Assembly: GCA_028583605.1 (NCBI GenBank)
Contig: CM053336.1
Span: 21,003,004-21,067,003 of the forward strand
From: Dastarcus helophoroides
Taxonomy: Eukaryota > Arthropoda > Insecta > Coleoptera > Bothrideridae
Direction: 5' to 3'
Length of the DNA: 64,000 bases
Position numbers and translations under genes: made by a program. The notes under the pieces were generated by a model, which was not told where the DNA came from, made no database searches, and worked only from the letters and a program-made list of their open reading frames with translations. How positions within the stretch are numbered: the first letter of the stretch is position 1; the number at the start of each line of letters is the position of its first letter. Positions 22,276-34,130 of the stretch are shown here, piece after piece.

Positions 22276-24270
22276 ATTTAAATATAAAATTTGTAAAAAA
22301 AATGTAAACATTTTGAAAAAAAAGTTAAATCTCTATCTTTGCAAAAAAAAATTGAAATAAAATCAGGCAAAATTTGTTTACGGTATTTTCCTCGAAATTC
22401 ACTTTTGATTTATACTGTTGGGTACTTTTTTATTCAAATGAATAAATACAAATAAATAAATAAAAGTTTGTTTTTTAAAGCGAATTTTTTTCGACTTTTA
22501 GAAATTTAGAATTTTAAAAAAGTTTAGGTTCGCTTGAATATTTCGAACTTTTCTTGAAAATTCGTTTTAATCGTTTTTTCTTAAAAATTTCGACTTACTT
22601 TTTAAATTCCAAGTTTTACTGAAAATTCCTTTTTTTATTCAACATTTTTAAAATATCCAACATTCACATGTTTTAAAAATTTTTACATTTTTTAATTTTA
22701 AAGTTTTTTACAAAATTTTGACTTTTAAAAAAAGTTGAAAATTTTGGCTTTTTAAAATTTGGATTTTTTAAAACTTTGACCATCTTCAACCAGTTTTAAA
22801 TATTCTAAATTTGAAATTTTCTGTTGTTTTCTTTAAATTACATGCAATTTGTTTCCAAATTTGAAAATTTTGGAATTTTACGAAATTATAAAATTCCTAT
22901 TTTGATTTTTATTAATTCAACTTATTCAAAATTTCAACTGTTTCTTAATTCTTTTTGCAAATTTTCACCCTTTTGAAAATTTTGCCCTTTTTTAAAATGT
23001 TGTCTTTTTTCAAAGTTTGCATTAAAAAATACTTTTTTGATAACTTCGATTTCTGAAAAATGTTCAATTTACAAATTTAGATCCTTTTTGAATATATCGA
23101 TTTTTATTAAATTTAGACACTTCTCGATACTCATTTCTGTTCAAATTTTCAAAACTGTCGAAACTTCCAAAAAAGCTTAAGAAAAAGTTAAAAATATTAC
23201 TTTTAATTTTGATGTAGGTGGTTAAAATTTTCAATTATTTTTTGAAAATGAGAAATTTTATTTGACCAATGTTTTTTTACTAATTTTGCCTTTTTAAAAA
23301 TGTTAACTTGTTTTAAAAATATCCATTCTCATGAAAACCTATCCATTTTTAAAATCTCGGCTTTTTTCAAAGTTTCCTGACTTTTGAAAGGTTCTAACTC
23401 CTTCGAAGATCTTGACAAATTTTATCTTTTAAAAATTCCGTCCATTTTTAAATACAAATTTGGACCTTTTTTGAAAATTTCGGCTTATTTTTGAAATGCT
23501 TTCAAACTTTTTACTTTATTCAAAGCTTCCACTTGTTTCCAAAATTTATTTCTTCAAATTTTAACTTTTTCCCAAAAATTTCGCTTCCTTTGACTATTTT
23601 TGTTATTGTCGTAATGTCCACTACTTTAAAAAATCTCGACTTTACGGAAAACTAAGACATTTTTTAAATTTCAACTATTTTAAAAATTTGTACTGCAAAC
23701 TGCTTTATCCAAAAATTTTCACTTTTGCTTTAAATGTCCACTATTTTTCAAAAATCTTTTTTTTAAGTTTCGACATTAAAAAGTTAAACTTTTCTAAATT
23801 CCGATTTTTGTCATATCCAAAAATTTTGGCCTTTTCTTCAAAATATTTCTAGAAGCAAACCTTTTTGAAAATGTTGACTCTTTCACAGCTAGACATTTAG
23901 AAATTCATAATTTCTCGAAATTTCGACCTTTTTTCAATTTTGTCTTTTTTTGCCTAAAATTTTGACTCGACATTTTACGTTTTCCAAAATATTACAAATT
24001 CTTCTATTTAATTTTTCAAAATCATGAAATTCAGTTATTTACTTTTTTCTATATTTTGGTTATTAAACTTTAAATTGCGACTTTTTCTAGGGATTTTGAT
24101 TTTTCAGTTTTGAAAATTCGTGTGCGTTTTCTTAAAAAATAGATTTTCCGTCAATATTTCGGAACTTCATTTAATCTCAAAATATATTTATTTGTTACAT
24201 TTTAATATCAAAAATTCCTGAAAATTGAATATTTTTTCTTGATTTTGATTCTATTCCACACTAGTGGAAA
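22276..24270. repeat. Low-complexity tract, pyrimidine-rich on plus strand
   Basis: Degenerate TTTTTAAAATTTTGAC and TTTCGACTTTTT words throughout, with no features. Its junction with the Gypsy integrase is abrupt. Confidence 0.7.
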
Positions 24271-24274
24271 ACAC

Positions 24275-26722
24275 CAAGGGATAAAAAAAAATCCAAATGT
24301 TTAGGTTATTTTCAACGGGCTGGAACTTGGTGAAAAATGATAATACAGAAAATCTAAAAAAAAGTAAATTTAAGTCCCGAGTGTCTAATTTTCCGATCTG
24401 AATTTCGAAATTATTTAACGTCAGCGGTTTTCAAGTAATCTTAAGGAAATTATCGACAAACAAATTTTTTGAAATTTTCTTTGATTTTTCTTAGTCTACG
24501 GACTTAAAAACTTATTTTTTTCTTGGCTTAAACACTATATGAACCAGATAGTTCATTTAGATTCAATTTATTTTTTAAAAGACCTTGATATAACCATTTC
24601 TCGCCGAGATGCCGGTCTTTGAATGGACAAGGATCATTTGCCTTTGATTATCGATATCTCGGGAACCAGTAATCGCACAAAAAGATGAAGGTAGGTTTTG
24701 AAAACTTAACAAAACCGCCTGCAAGGATTAGCCTATGGTTTTTCGATTCTTTTTTCATTTTTACATAAATTTAAAAAAGCATCAAAAAAGGGCTTTTGAT
24801 GATTTCTTGGAAAATTAAGGGCGAAAAAAATATCGAGGAAACCACTAATGTTAACTGTGCCTGTGTTTGCGAGAAAAATGTGAAAAAAAGCTGAGAATTT
24901 TTTTTCATTTTGTTAAAAGATTTTAAGATTTTTAAAGCAAATAACGTCATTCTAGAATAAAACATAAAAACAGCTGGCTGGATTGAATTGCATCTTATAA
25001 GATTTTTCTGGGTATATTGAACTGTAAAAGGCACACTTAACATTAGTGGTTTCCTCGATATTTTCGGTTCAGAGCTTAATTTTTCGAAAAGACCACCTAA
25101 AGCCATTTTTTTGTTACTTTTTCAAATTCATGTAAAAAATGAAACATGTAGAGAATTTATTCAGTTTTTTGAAATTCACCTTCAACTTTCTGTGTAATTA
25201 CTGGTTGCTATAGATAACACTGGTCAACATTGATTTTGTCACACGAACTATGATGGGTATTTATGTTTGGACTACCTACCCCCATCATGAAACCGTACTT
25301 TTTTTCCATCACCTTGAGTTTTCTTGTGACACGGAAATTTATTTTTGAAAATGTAGTCTTCCCAAATACTGTTCCTTTTTATTTAGGTCCATATATTATT
25401 TACATCTTAAAAATGTTTATCAAAAATAAAACATAATATCATGATTATAGTAATTCTTCATTTGAAGTCTTTTTCATTATTAAAATTTGGACACTTTTTA
25501 TGTTAATGGGACACCAGGGATCAAAAAAATCACAATTAGGAAAAAGTTTACCTTCGACGTAGATCTTTAATTTGTAAAAAGAAAACTGTAAAGCATTTAC
25601 ACTTGTAAAGCTCTCTGGTATATTTATACCACCACCTCATATCAAATTAGGCTTACCAAAAAATTTCTGCAGGGGTTGGGTCCCAATAAAAATAGATATT
25701 TATATTTTAAAGAGAAATTCCCTAGAATGAGTGAAGTAGTAGTAGTAGTAGTAGTTGAACCTCAAATTAAGAAATGTAATAAAAGACTCGTTGTTTAAAG
25801 AAGAATTAAAAGTTTTGAAAAAATCAGCATGAAGATGCTTTAAATTTTTTGGTTTACCATAAGAGTGACGTCTAAAGATATTTGGTTAGAAAACTTTTAT
25901 TGGCGTATAAAACTGGGTTGCAATATGAGGAGTAAAATTCATTTTTTAGACACACACATATCTTGACTTTATTCCTACGAATTAGGGGGCTCTGGGGGGC
26001 TCTAAGTGATAAGAACTGATAAAAGTTTCACGCGGAAATTTCAGTGATGGAAAAACGTTATCAAGGCAGATAAACCCAATGGTGTTGACTGACTACTACT
26101 GCTTGATCAAGAGGGACCAATTAAAAGCTAAATAATCTAGAAAAACAAAGATTACAAGTTCCTAATGTACATTTTTTTATTATATTTCTGGAGATCCATC
26201 ATTTTTCAAACATTTAACAGACAGTTGTGGGTGATGAAAATTTCAAATCTTCTTATTTTAAATGACAACTGACACTATTAAAAAATACAAAAGAAGTTCA
26301 TGTGACATGACAAAACTTCAATTTTGTTGATCAGTGTCTAGTTTTTGGATCTGAACGTTGATTATAATCAAAGACAAGATGTTGCTTTGCCTTTCAAAGA
26401 TCGATAACTCAGCGAAAAATGGTTGCATCGAGATACTTAAAAAAAGAAATTAAAGACAAATAAACAAGCTCTCTGTCCATGTAGTGATTAAAAAAATTAA
26501 TTCCATAATAGATTAAAAAAACAAAAAAAATTCAAAAATTTTTTTGTCGATGGTGTATTTTAAGATTACTTGAAAACTGCCGAAGCTAAGATATTCAAAC
26601 TTTAGATCCAAAAACTAGATACTTTGAGCAACAATTTGGGTTTTTAGATTTTTGGTACTACAATTTTTCACTAAGTTACAGCCTGTTAAAAATAACCTAA
26701 AAAAATGGAATTTTCATCCTTC
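24275..26722. mobile_element. Long-inverted-repeat (foldback) element, interrupted by a nested insertion
   Basis: The left arm 24275-24865 pairs with two separated right-arm pieces: 24660-24865 with about 25020-25205, and 24304-24663 with about 26337-26701. Shared words include TTAGGTTATTTT, CAGCGGTTTTCAAGTAATCT/CGGCAGTTTTCAAGTAATCT, and TATCGAGGAAACCACTAATG in both inner arms. The right arm is split exactly where the 25218-26336 element lies. The inferred original is a ~590-bp-arm palindrome with a ~150-bp spacer. No transposase is visible. Confidence 0.75.
25218..26336. mobile_element. TIR element nested in the right arm of the foldback element
   Basis: The termini are imperfect inverted repeats: CACTGGTCAACATTGATTTT on the left, CACTGATCAACAAAATTGAA read inward from the right, both followed by TTTTGTCA and CAYRYGAAC words. 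It is 1,119 bp long and non-coding, with a (GTA)n run near 25737. No clear target duplication. Its position exactly explains the break in the surrounding arm. Confidence 0.6.
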
Positions 26723-27100
26723 GAACTGAACCGAATTCAGGAAACAAGGATTCTAATGTACATATCAATAGGTTTGAAAATCTATTAGATTTAAAGTTTC
26801 AAATCTATTGGTCTGTGCATTAGAATCCTTGTCTTCTGGGAAACTTTTCCCTAGAGAGCAACCGCCTCGCTAGGTGACAGTGTTTCAACTGTTGGTAGTT
26901 CAGCTACCTATACACGCCCGGAGGGCTGCACGAATTTGTAGTCTAGGTTGCATTCTACTTGCATACGAAAACAGGAAACCGAAAAAAACCGTTATTTTTG
27001 TAGGAACGAAAACCGGAACAGAACCAAAAAAAATAACGGTTTATTTTGGTTTGTTGAATTTGTATGTTCTTAAAATAATTGTTACTTTACACTAAAGTTT
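26723..27100. repeat. Dispersed repeat edges
   Basis: 26917-26966 (GGGCTGCACGAATTTGTAGT then CTAGGTTGCATTCTACTTGC) has an inverted copy at 41805-41856. The following 26950-27060 is a copy of the CCGAAAACCGG family. The word CTATTGGTCTGTGCATTAGA at 26803 repeats near 16745. A repeat composite; no gene. Confidence 0.6.
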
Positions 27101-30054
27101 GGTTCACAAATTCATGCAACTTTCATCTCAAAATTACAAGTTTACTTTAAAGAAAATTTTTTTGAAAGTTCAATTGGAAACTTTTCCACTCTTTCTAAGA
27201 AAATGTTGATTTTATTCTCAAAATTTCAAGCCAAATTGAATTTTAAGTTGTATAACTTGAATATCTTTTTTTAAAATTTTGGGCTCTTTTTTAAAATTTG
27301 GATCTTTTTCTCGAAATATTTCTCTTCTTTTCCTAAAATTTCGAGTTTAAAATAAAAATTTTATGTGCTATTGTAAATTGAGACCCAAGCAGTGGAGTCT
27401 TTTTCATTGAAGCCCAGTTTCCTGCCAATATTTTTGCAAATTCGGATTTTTTCGAAAATCCAAAATTTCTCTTCAGAACAAACACTAAAAATTTGTTTTT
27501 TTTTTCTCAAACTTGGATTTTTTCTTTTATAATCTAATACCCCTATTTTTTTAAATTATTAATAAAAATTTCGAGTTTTCTTGAATTTTTTCCTTCAAAT
27601 GTCACTTTAATTTAAATATGCCAATTTTTTTCTCGAAATTTCTAATAATTTTTTTAGATGCTGACTTTATAAAACTTGCCAAAATTCCTGGATTTGGCTT
27701 TGTTTTCAAAATTTGCAATAAAATCTTGCTATTTCTAATTTTTTCTAGAAATTGAGAATTTCAGTCAAAATTTCAAGAGAAAAATACAACATTTATATTC
27801 CAGTTTAAAGCCGGGATCTTGAAATTGAAGTGAAAATTTTGAGGGTAAACTTGAAACGATGATCCAATTTTTATTTGGCTTTATTTACGCTATATTTGAC
27901 TTTTTTCTTAAAATTTTGTCTTTAGTCTCTAAGCTGCGATTTTTTTTTCAGATTGGTTTGAATTTAGGCAGCTTTAAAATCAAAATTAAGTTGAGTCTTG
28001 AATTCGTTTTGAAGAATTCGTTTAAAATTTAAAAATTGGTAATTTGGAAAATTAAATTTTTTAGTAAAATTCAAAAAATTGTGGAAGCGAATTTTGAAGT
28101 TATCACAAAAACTCGACCTTTTGAAGAAAAAATGGAAATTTCGGAAAAAAACTTCAAATTTTGAATAAAGCTATATTTAACTTCGAAAAAAGTTCCAATT
28201 TTGATGATAAAAGGTAAAAATTTTCAAAAAAGATAAAAATGTAAATATTTCAAAAAGTTGCAATTTTGAAAAAAGTGAAAATTTTCGGAAAAAAGTCGAA
28301 ATTATCAAAAAAAAGGAATTAAAACTTCGAGAAATAGTAAAAACTTTGAGCTAAAGTGGAAATTTTCAATAAAAGGTAAAGGTTTTTTAAAAAAAATTGT
28401 CAACATAATTATATGATAAAAAAATCAAAATTTTGAAAAAAATTGAAATTTTGGGAAAAAACTTTGTGTTGTTAAATTCTTTTACAAAAGTCAAAATTTT
28501 GAAAAAAGAGGAGGTGTTTCAAAGAAGTCAAAGTCCCAAAAAGTTACAGCTTCGAGAAAACGTTGAAATTTTGATGATAAAAGGTCGAAATTTTCAAAAA
28601 AAATCTAAATTCTCAAAAAGTTCGAAAATATTAAAAATGCCGAAATTTTGAAAAAAATTTAATTTTCCAAAACCCAAAAATTAAAGGCAAATTTAATTTT
28701 TCTCAAAATCTCGGCATTTTTAATATTTTTGAACTTTTTTAGTTTACTACATAAAAGCCGAAACCTCGAGAAAAAGTCGAAATTTAAAAAAAAATTCAGT
28801 TTTCAAAAAAGATCAAAGCTTTAAGGAATTGTCAAAAACTGGACCAAGGTAAAAAATTTAAAAAAACAGGGTAGAAGTCTTAAAAAGCCAGTATTTCAAC
28901 ATCATTAAACTTACCGAAAAAATCAAAATTTTGAAAAAAAATATGAGAATTTGGAGAAAAGATTGAAATTATGTGTAAAGATATTCAAAAAATTCAGAAT
29001 TTGGAAAATAAATTAAAATCCTACAGAAATTGTCAAACTGAAAATATCTTGTAAATAATAAAAAAAATAAACATTTTAAAAAAGTGGAAGCTAAAAAATG
29101 AACATTTCAGTTTCAAAGTTTTCAAAATATAAAAACGAAATGCTTTAAAGAAATCGAAAAATATTTGAGAATTTTCAATAAAAATCAGAGGCGGACTTTT
29201 TAAAAGTAATCATTTTTAGAAAGTCAAAATTTTGCGAAAAAGTGAAAATTGAAAAAAAATTGAATAAAAACAAATAAACACTCGAGAAAGTCGATATTTG
29301 TAAAAAGTTAAAACTTTGAAAAAATTCAAATTTTTAAAAAGAATTAAAATGTTTTGAAAAAACCAAATTTAAAATTAGTTAGATCTCCAAAAAACAGATG
29401 AAATTTCAAGTCTGAAGATTCTGATATTTTTAAAATAAAGGTCAAACTTTCAAACTTCGAGATCAATTCCAAATATTCAAAAAAAATTGAAATTTTCAAA
29501 AAATAAAATCTTTAACAAGAACAAAAAACATAAAAGAAAAATATTCAAAAAAATCAAAACCAACCAAATAAGACAGAATTTTAAGAAATTTGGAATATTC
29601 AAAAGATCAAAATTTTGAAAAAGCCGAAATTTTTAAAATCAAGTTAAAATTTCGAAAATTTGGAAGTCGAACGAGAAAAGATCGACTTTGTGAAAAAGAG
29701 GGATTTTATTGTCGAAATATTCGAAATAAATCAAAATTTTCAATAAAAATTGAATTCTTCAAAAAAGTCAAAACTTTCAAAAAGTATATAACCAAAGGAT
29801 CCTTTCTCTTTTTTTCACCTAGGCGAAAGCGCGGGTATCAGCTATTTTTTTTATAAAGTTCGAGGTTTTTTAAAGTTTGAACTCAAAATTAACCCAGAAT
29901 CAGGTTTCAGCCTGAAATTTTTAAATTCGAAAAATCAAGATATATTTTCTTCAAATTTTAAGCATTACCAGAGTAGTTTTATGCTGTAATATTTAAAAAA
30001 AGAGAGAGAAGATTTTCTGAATTATGTTAGAAAATCAATTTATATAAAAACTTT
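27101..30054. repeat. Low-complexity tract with internal polarity switch near 28.0 kb
   Basis: To about 27990 the plus strand is T/C-rich (TTTTTCTCGAAATTT). From about 28020 to 29790 it is A/G-rich (GTCGAAATTTTGAAAAAA). The stretch 28580-28740 contains a short inverted repeat around AAATTTTTGATTT-type words. No gene. Confidence 0.65.
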
Positions 30055-30195
30055 TAAAAAATGAGTCCCCCGGACTGAACCGAAAACCGGAAAAAACCGT
30101 TATTTTCATCGGAAGGAAAACCGGAACGGAACCGATATATTTTTTTTTCCGGAACGAAAACCGAAAACTGGAAGCAAAAAAATAGTGGTTTGATG
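30055..30195 (+). repeat. Dispersed repeat with CCGAAAACCGG motif
   Basis: The best copy of the family in this window: CTGAACCGAAAACCGGAAAA, CCGTTATTTTCATCGG, AAAACCGGAACGGAACCGAT and AACGAAAACCGAAAACTGG. It is inverted relative to the copy at 16.34-16.48 kb. The motif is internally self-similar. Confidence 0.65.
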
Positions 30196-30608
30196 CCTCG
30201 TTTTCTTTTGATCTTTTAATTTTTTCCACTAGGGTATAAATTTCGAGTCAAATGTTTAGATGCAATTTTTTTTCCAAAATCTTGACTTGTTTCTAGAAAC
30301 TTTGAACTAAAATTTAAAATTCCAATAAAGATTAGTTGAAATTACAAATTTTAAATCGAAATTTTAGATTTAATCACCAAATTTCGATGTTAAACTCAAA
30401 ATTTCTTTAAAATTTATATTACAAATTTGATTTATAGTTCGAAATATTAAGATTTTCTATCGAATTTTAATTCAATACTTGACAAAAGTACAAGGAAAAC
30501 GTAGAATTTGTCAGAAAATAATCAAAGAAAATGTCAAGAAGTACGTATTTGCTGCGCACGTTAGAGTGATTTGGATTTTAAATATACTTATTTTTTTCTA
30601 AACCAAGT
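30196..30608. other. AT-rich spacer
   Basis: AT-rich sequence between two repeats. I see no coding or RNA feature. Confidence 0.4.
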
Positions 30609-31364
30609 AGACCAGGGTAGAAGCCTTCAAAAACGATAAAAAGTGAAAAAAAAAATATAGTAGGATTAAACCTATTAAAAAAGGAAGATAATGCAACAAA
30701 AATGAAAGCAAAAATAAATTACGGGCAATCTGAGGTCGGGAAGGGGTAGGGGGTGAGTTTTTAAGGGTAACAAACGGTTTATCTCGATTTCTGGCAAAAC
30801 TACAAATCCTATGGAAAAAAGTTCTAAAACAAAGTTGTAGGTAATAAGAAGATCTACAACTTTTGTACCTATACTTTTTTAACATAACCTAAAATAAAAT
30901 TCACGTGAAAAATTTAAAAAAACCAGGTTTATGGTTTTTTATTTTTATCTTTTACAAAAAAATGTTTTTTTTTCCACGAAATTTGGTGGAAACTTACCTT
31001 TTTATATTCCAAGGACGTTGTAATTTATTTGATTTACAATATTTATTTTTTCACCTTATTTTGACTCAATATCAAAAAAGCACCCTAATTATCAATCGAA
31101 AAATCTCACATTAAAATTTTAGCTTTTTTAAAAAACTCGGCAGGCTTTTTGTTCGTTGAAATGTCTATTTTCTTATGGTGTTAAAAAAATATACATTACT
31201 ATGGTAAATCTTCTAGGAAAATTCAAAAAAACGAAAAGTACCCCAATTCGAAATTTTTTTTTATCTTTATGTATAATTTTGAGCTATTTGTTAAAATTTA
31301 TACTTTAATTACTCGAAAACCGTAAGATTCCATTTTACATTGATAAACAAAAAAATTGTAAATC
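30609..31364 (+). repeat. Left terminal inverted repeat of the CXC element
   Basis: It pairs with 32513-33246. The inner boundary is where AAGATTCCATTTTACATTGA / TTACAAATC homology stops near 31364. Confidence 0.8.
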
Positions 31365-31570
31365 GAAATATACTACTATAATTAACAACCAAATAAATTA
31401 ATAAAGTTAATATTTAATAAGACATCTACAATATTTCGAGGAAGTTGTAGAATCGTCTTTAAATTATATGCGTAAATGCCTATTTATTGCTATTTTAAGA
31501 TTATACTTATATACCTGAGTGATTTACGGAAAATTTTACCCCATCAAAAGGAATTTTAGAGAGAATTTCT

Positions 31571-32322
31571 GCATTGTTTTCTGTTTGCGATACAACATCT
31601 GGATTTGCCGGAAAAGGAAAGAAAAGAATCATGAATTCATTAATAGGCGATAAAAATTTATCAAATTTGGCTAATATTTTTTTAAAAAAAGATGCAAATA
31701 AAGAAGATATAAAAAAAATGGATTACAATTAATCAAATCTGGTAATAAACGTAAAAATGATAATATTACACTAAATCAATTAAGATTTCAAAAATATCAA
31801 TTAGCAAAAATTAAATCGTCTTTTATATTGGCAAATCTCCCACCCACAGAAGGTGCAGCAGAACAACATTGTTACAGGGCATATTATCAGCCTCAAACTT
31901 GGCTGGGTAACGAACTGACAGCAACAAATTGGGACTGGAAGCAACATCTACGTGCCATGATGCCCAAATTTACAGAAAAAGAATTAATTCCACACATATT
32001 GCTGAAAACTATTTGCTGCAGCTGTGAAACTGGATGCAATAGTTTAAAATGTGGCTGCCGAAAACATGGTTTAAAATGCACAAATTTATGTTCAAATTGT
32101 CATGGTTCTGAAAAATGCGCCAGTGTGGTAGATGAAACCTACGAGGAAGTTAATGATCTAGATAAAATTGTGGATGAAGAACCAGTGCAAACTAGAAATG
32201 ATGTTGGAGACGAAGACGATGATGGTCTTGAAGAGTTCGAAGATCTAGTAGAATCGGAAAGGTGTGCTGAATCTAACGATGAAGAAATACCATCAAAGAG
32301 ACAAAAACTGATGGATAAGTGA
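31571..32322 (+). pseudogene. C-terminal remnant of a CXC (tesmin/TSO1-like) domain protein, one frameshift
   Basis: The first part (from 31571) reads SVCDTTSGFAGKGKKRIMNS and IFLKKDANKEDIKK. A one-base shift in the A-run near 31711-31718 moves to the frame that stays open to the stop at 32322. That frame gives LRFQKYQLAKIKSSF, ILANLPPTEGAAEQHCYRAY, then WLGNELTATNWDWKQHL and a cysteine cluster with CCSCETGC, LKCGCRKHGLKCTNLC and SNCHG spacing. The C-terminus is acidic and ends SKRQKLMDK. CXC domains bind zinc and DNA. From family knowledge, proteins with GCDTTS...GKGK, LPPT and CXC blocks are multicopy in arthropod genomes, which fits transposon cargo. The N-terminal majority of such a protein is absent here. 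Confidence 0.75.
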
Positions 32323-32512
32323 TTAAAATTGAAGACGATGTTTTGATAAATAAAAGGATTAATTTTCTATGACATAAATGTAATGAGAATTTAAGAAATA
32401 AACTTTTTTTTCTGAAAACAACAGCTACAGTCATATTTTTTAGATTAAATCCCCTTAAAATCCAATCTTCAATATTTAAAACAACGATGTTTTTGCAATG
32501 TTTATGTTTTTT

Positions 32513-33246
32513 GGATTTGTAATTTTTTTGTTTATCAGTGTAAAATGGAATCTTACGTTTTTAGAGTAATTAAAGTTTAAATTTGAACAAATAGCTCAAA
32601 ATTGTACATAAAGATAAAAAAAAATTCGAATTGGAGTACTTTTCGTTTTCTTGAATTTTCTTAGAAGATTTACCATAGTAATGTATATTTTTTTAAACCA
32701 TCAGAAAGTAGACATTTCAACGAACAAAAAGCCCATCGAGGTTTTTGAAAAAGCTAAAACTTTAACATGAGATTTTTCGATTGAAAATTAGGGTGCTTTT
32801 TCGATATTGAGTCAAAATAATGTGAAAAAATAAATATTGTAAATCAAATAAATTACAATGTCCTTGGAATATAAAAAGGTAAGTTTTCACCAAATTTCGT
32901 GAAAAAAAAAATTTTTGTAAAAGATAAAAATAAAAAACCATAAACCTGGTTTTTTGAATTTTTCATGGAATTTTGAGGTTATGTTAAAAAAGTGTAAATA
33001 CAAAAGTTGTAGATCTTCTTATTACCTACAACTTTGCTATTTAACTTTTTTCCATAGGATTTTTAGTTTTGCCAGAAATCGAGATAAACCGTTTTTTACC
33101 CTTAAAAACTCACTTCCTACCCCTTCCCGACCTCAGATCGTCCGTAATTTATTTTTTCTTTCATTTTTGTTGCATTATCTTCCTTTTCTAATAGGTTTCA
33201 TCCTACTATAATTTTTTTTTGTTTCAAAAATTATCTACCCTAGACT
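32513..33246 (-). repeat. Right terminal inverted repeat of the CXC element
   Basis: Reverse complement of the left arm. Both arms hold an outward-reading open frame (30885-30598 minus and 32954-33211 plus) sharing YKSCRSSYYLQLC and SFARNRDKPF. I attribute these to arm identity, not to a gene. Confidence 0.8.
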
Positions 33247-34130
33247 AAAGTGTGTTTAAAATTACTTAAAAATTGTTAAAACAAACATACATACCAACTT
33301 CAGCAGATTTCTTGCTCCTGGCACCTCCGAAAGCCACTATCACCAGGATTGAACTTTGATATTGAGCAAAAGCAGGACTAAGCACAATTCGTATTTTATC
33401 AGCCCCCGCCTCTGAGGGTTGAACGGGGTTAAAAGGCCGGCGATCAGTGGTGGTCGGTCGCCAAAGCGAATTCCCATTGGCTGCACCTTCTAAACTACCC
33501 CATTCTGGATTGGCCACCCTCCCTGTTCTTTGCCGTCGTCTCTGAACATCCAGTGGTCTCTGGCCCGAATTACATTCGATGCGGAATCCAACTGTCTTTT
33601 GTGACTTTTTTTCTAACCACCGGATCTGTGGGAACGAGCACTTTTGTTACATCAATTATTGATGTTGCGGCAAAATGGCTCTCTTGGATTATTCACTTCG
33701 TCGTGTACTTACTTATTGAGTTATCGGCCTTCTGTAATATTTAAGCGTTGGAGTTGCTTAATCAATAGGCTCAACTTTAGTTTTCGAATATTGTAATTGT
33801 TTCTAATTACATAATTTAAATAAATAGGCAGTACTTTGAAGTTTTTTCAAGCATTGGAGCATTTAGTTTTTTCTACTTTTATGTAAGACTGATTTTTAAG
33901 AACTGAAAGTGCAGCTATTTCTTGACACCAGATTTCATATTTGTAATTTTTTAACCAATAACACTTGAAAAAAAAAAATCTTGTCCATTGAAACCAAGAA
34001 TTAAAATACACAACAGAGGTTGTTCTAATGCGCTTCAATAGCCAAGCTATCATCTTCAGAGAGATACCCAAGATAACACAAGAACGTATCTAAAATAAGG
34101 TAGGGTAAGGCGCTTGTTCCCTAGCTCCTG
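33247..34130. other. Mixed-composition stretch with an unidentified open frame
   Basis: 33266 to about 33645 is clearly GC-richer than its surroundings and is open on the minus strand for about 125 codons (including FRIECNSGQRPLDVQRRRQR and GSLEGAANGNSLWRPTTTD). I do not recognise a family; it could be an exon, a repeat piece or chance. 33750-34024 is AT-rich. 34025-34130 holds a dispersed motif described separately. Confidence 0.35.
34028..34072 (-). repeat. Dispersed GATAGCTTGGCTATC hairpin motif, copy 1
   Basis: On the minus strand: TATCTCTCTGAAGATGATAG, CTTGGCTATTGAAGCGC. Related copies are at 44.54 kb and 50.10 kb. The word CTGAAGA, followed by a short GATAGC/GCTATC stem and then GAAG, resembles a hammerhead-ribozyme core (CUGANGA, stem II, GAAA), but the GAAA is not intact here. 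Confidence 0.5.

Larger units (their letters stand above)
30609..33246. mobile_element. Element with ~740-bp terminal inverted repeats carrying a CXC-domain gene remnant
   Basis: Left arm 30609-31364 and right arm 32513-33246 are reverse complements over their full length with modest divergence. Outer ends are AGACCAGGGTAG and AGTCTAGGGTAG; shared words include GGAAGATAATGCAACAAAAA, TGAGGTCGGGAAGGGGTAGG, TCGATTTCTGGCAAAACTA and AAGATCTACAACTTTTGTA. Between them is a coding remnant (31571-32322) with a CXC cysteine cluster. Neighbouring bases (CAAGT on the left, AAAGT on the right) do not give a firm target duplication. I do not recognise the superfamily from the termini. Both a long-TIR DNA transposon and a foldback element that captured a gene tail are possible. 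Confidence 0.8.

Noticed and set aside
16340..30190. 13.8-kb transposon bounded by inverted CCGAAAACCGG repeats
   Set aside because: The repeat family has other copies in the window, the interval holds several independent elements, and no target duplication is seen. Two unrelated insertions are simpler.
30598..33211. Pair of similar outward-facing open frames (minus 30885-30598, plus 32954-33211) as a conserved duplicated gene
   Set aside because: They are the same sequence in the two inverted arms. Amino-acid differences are not depleted relative to base differences, and there is no recognisable domain.
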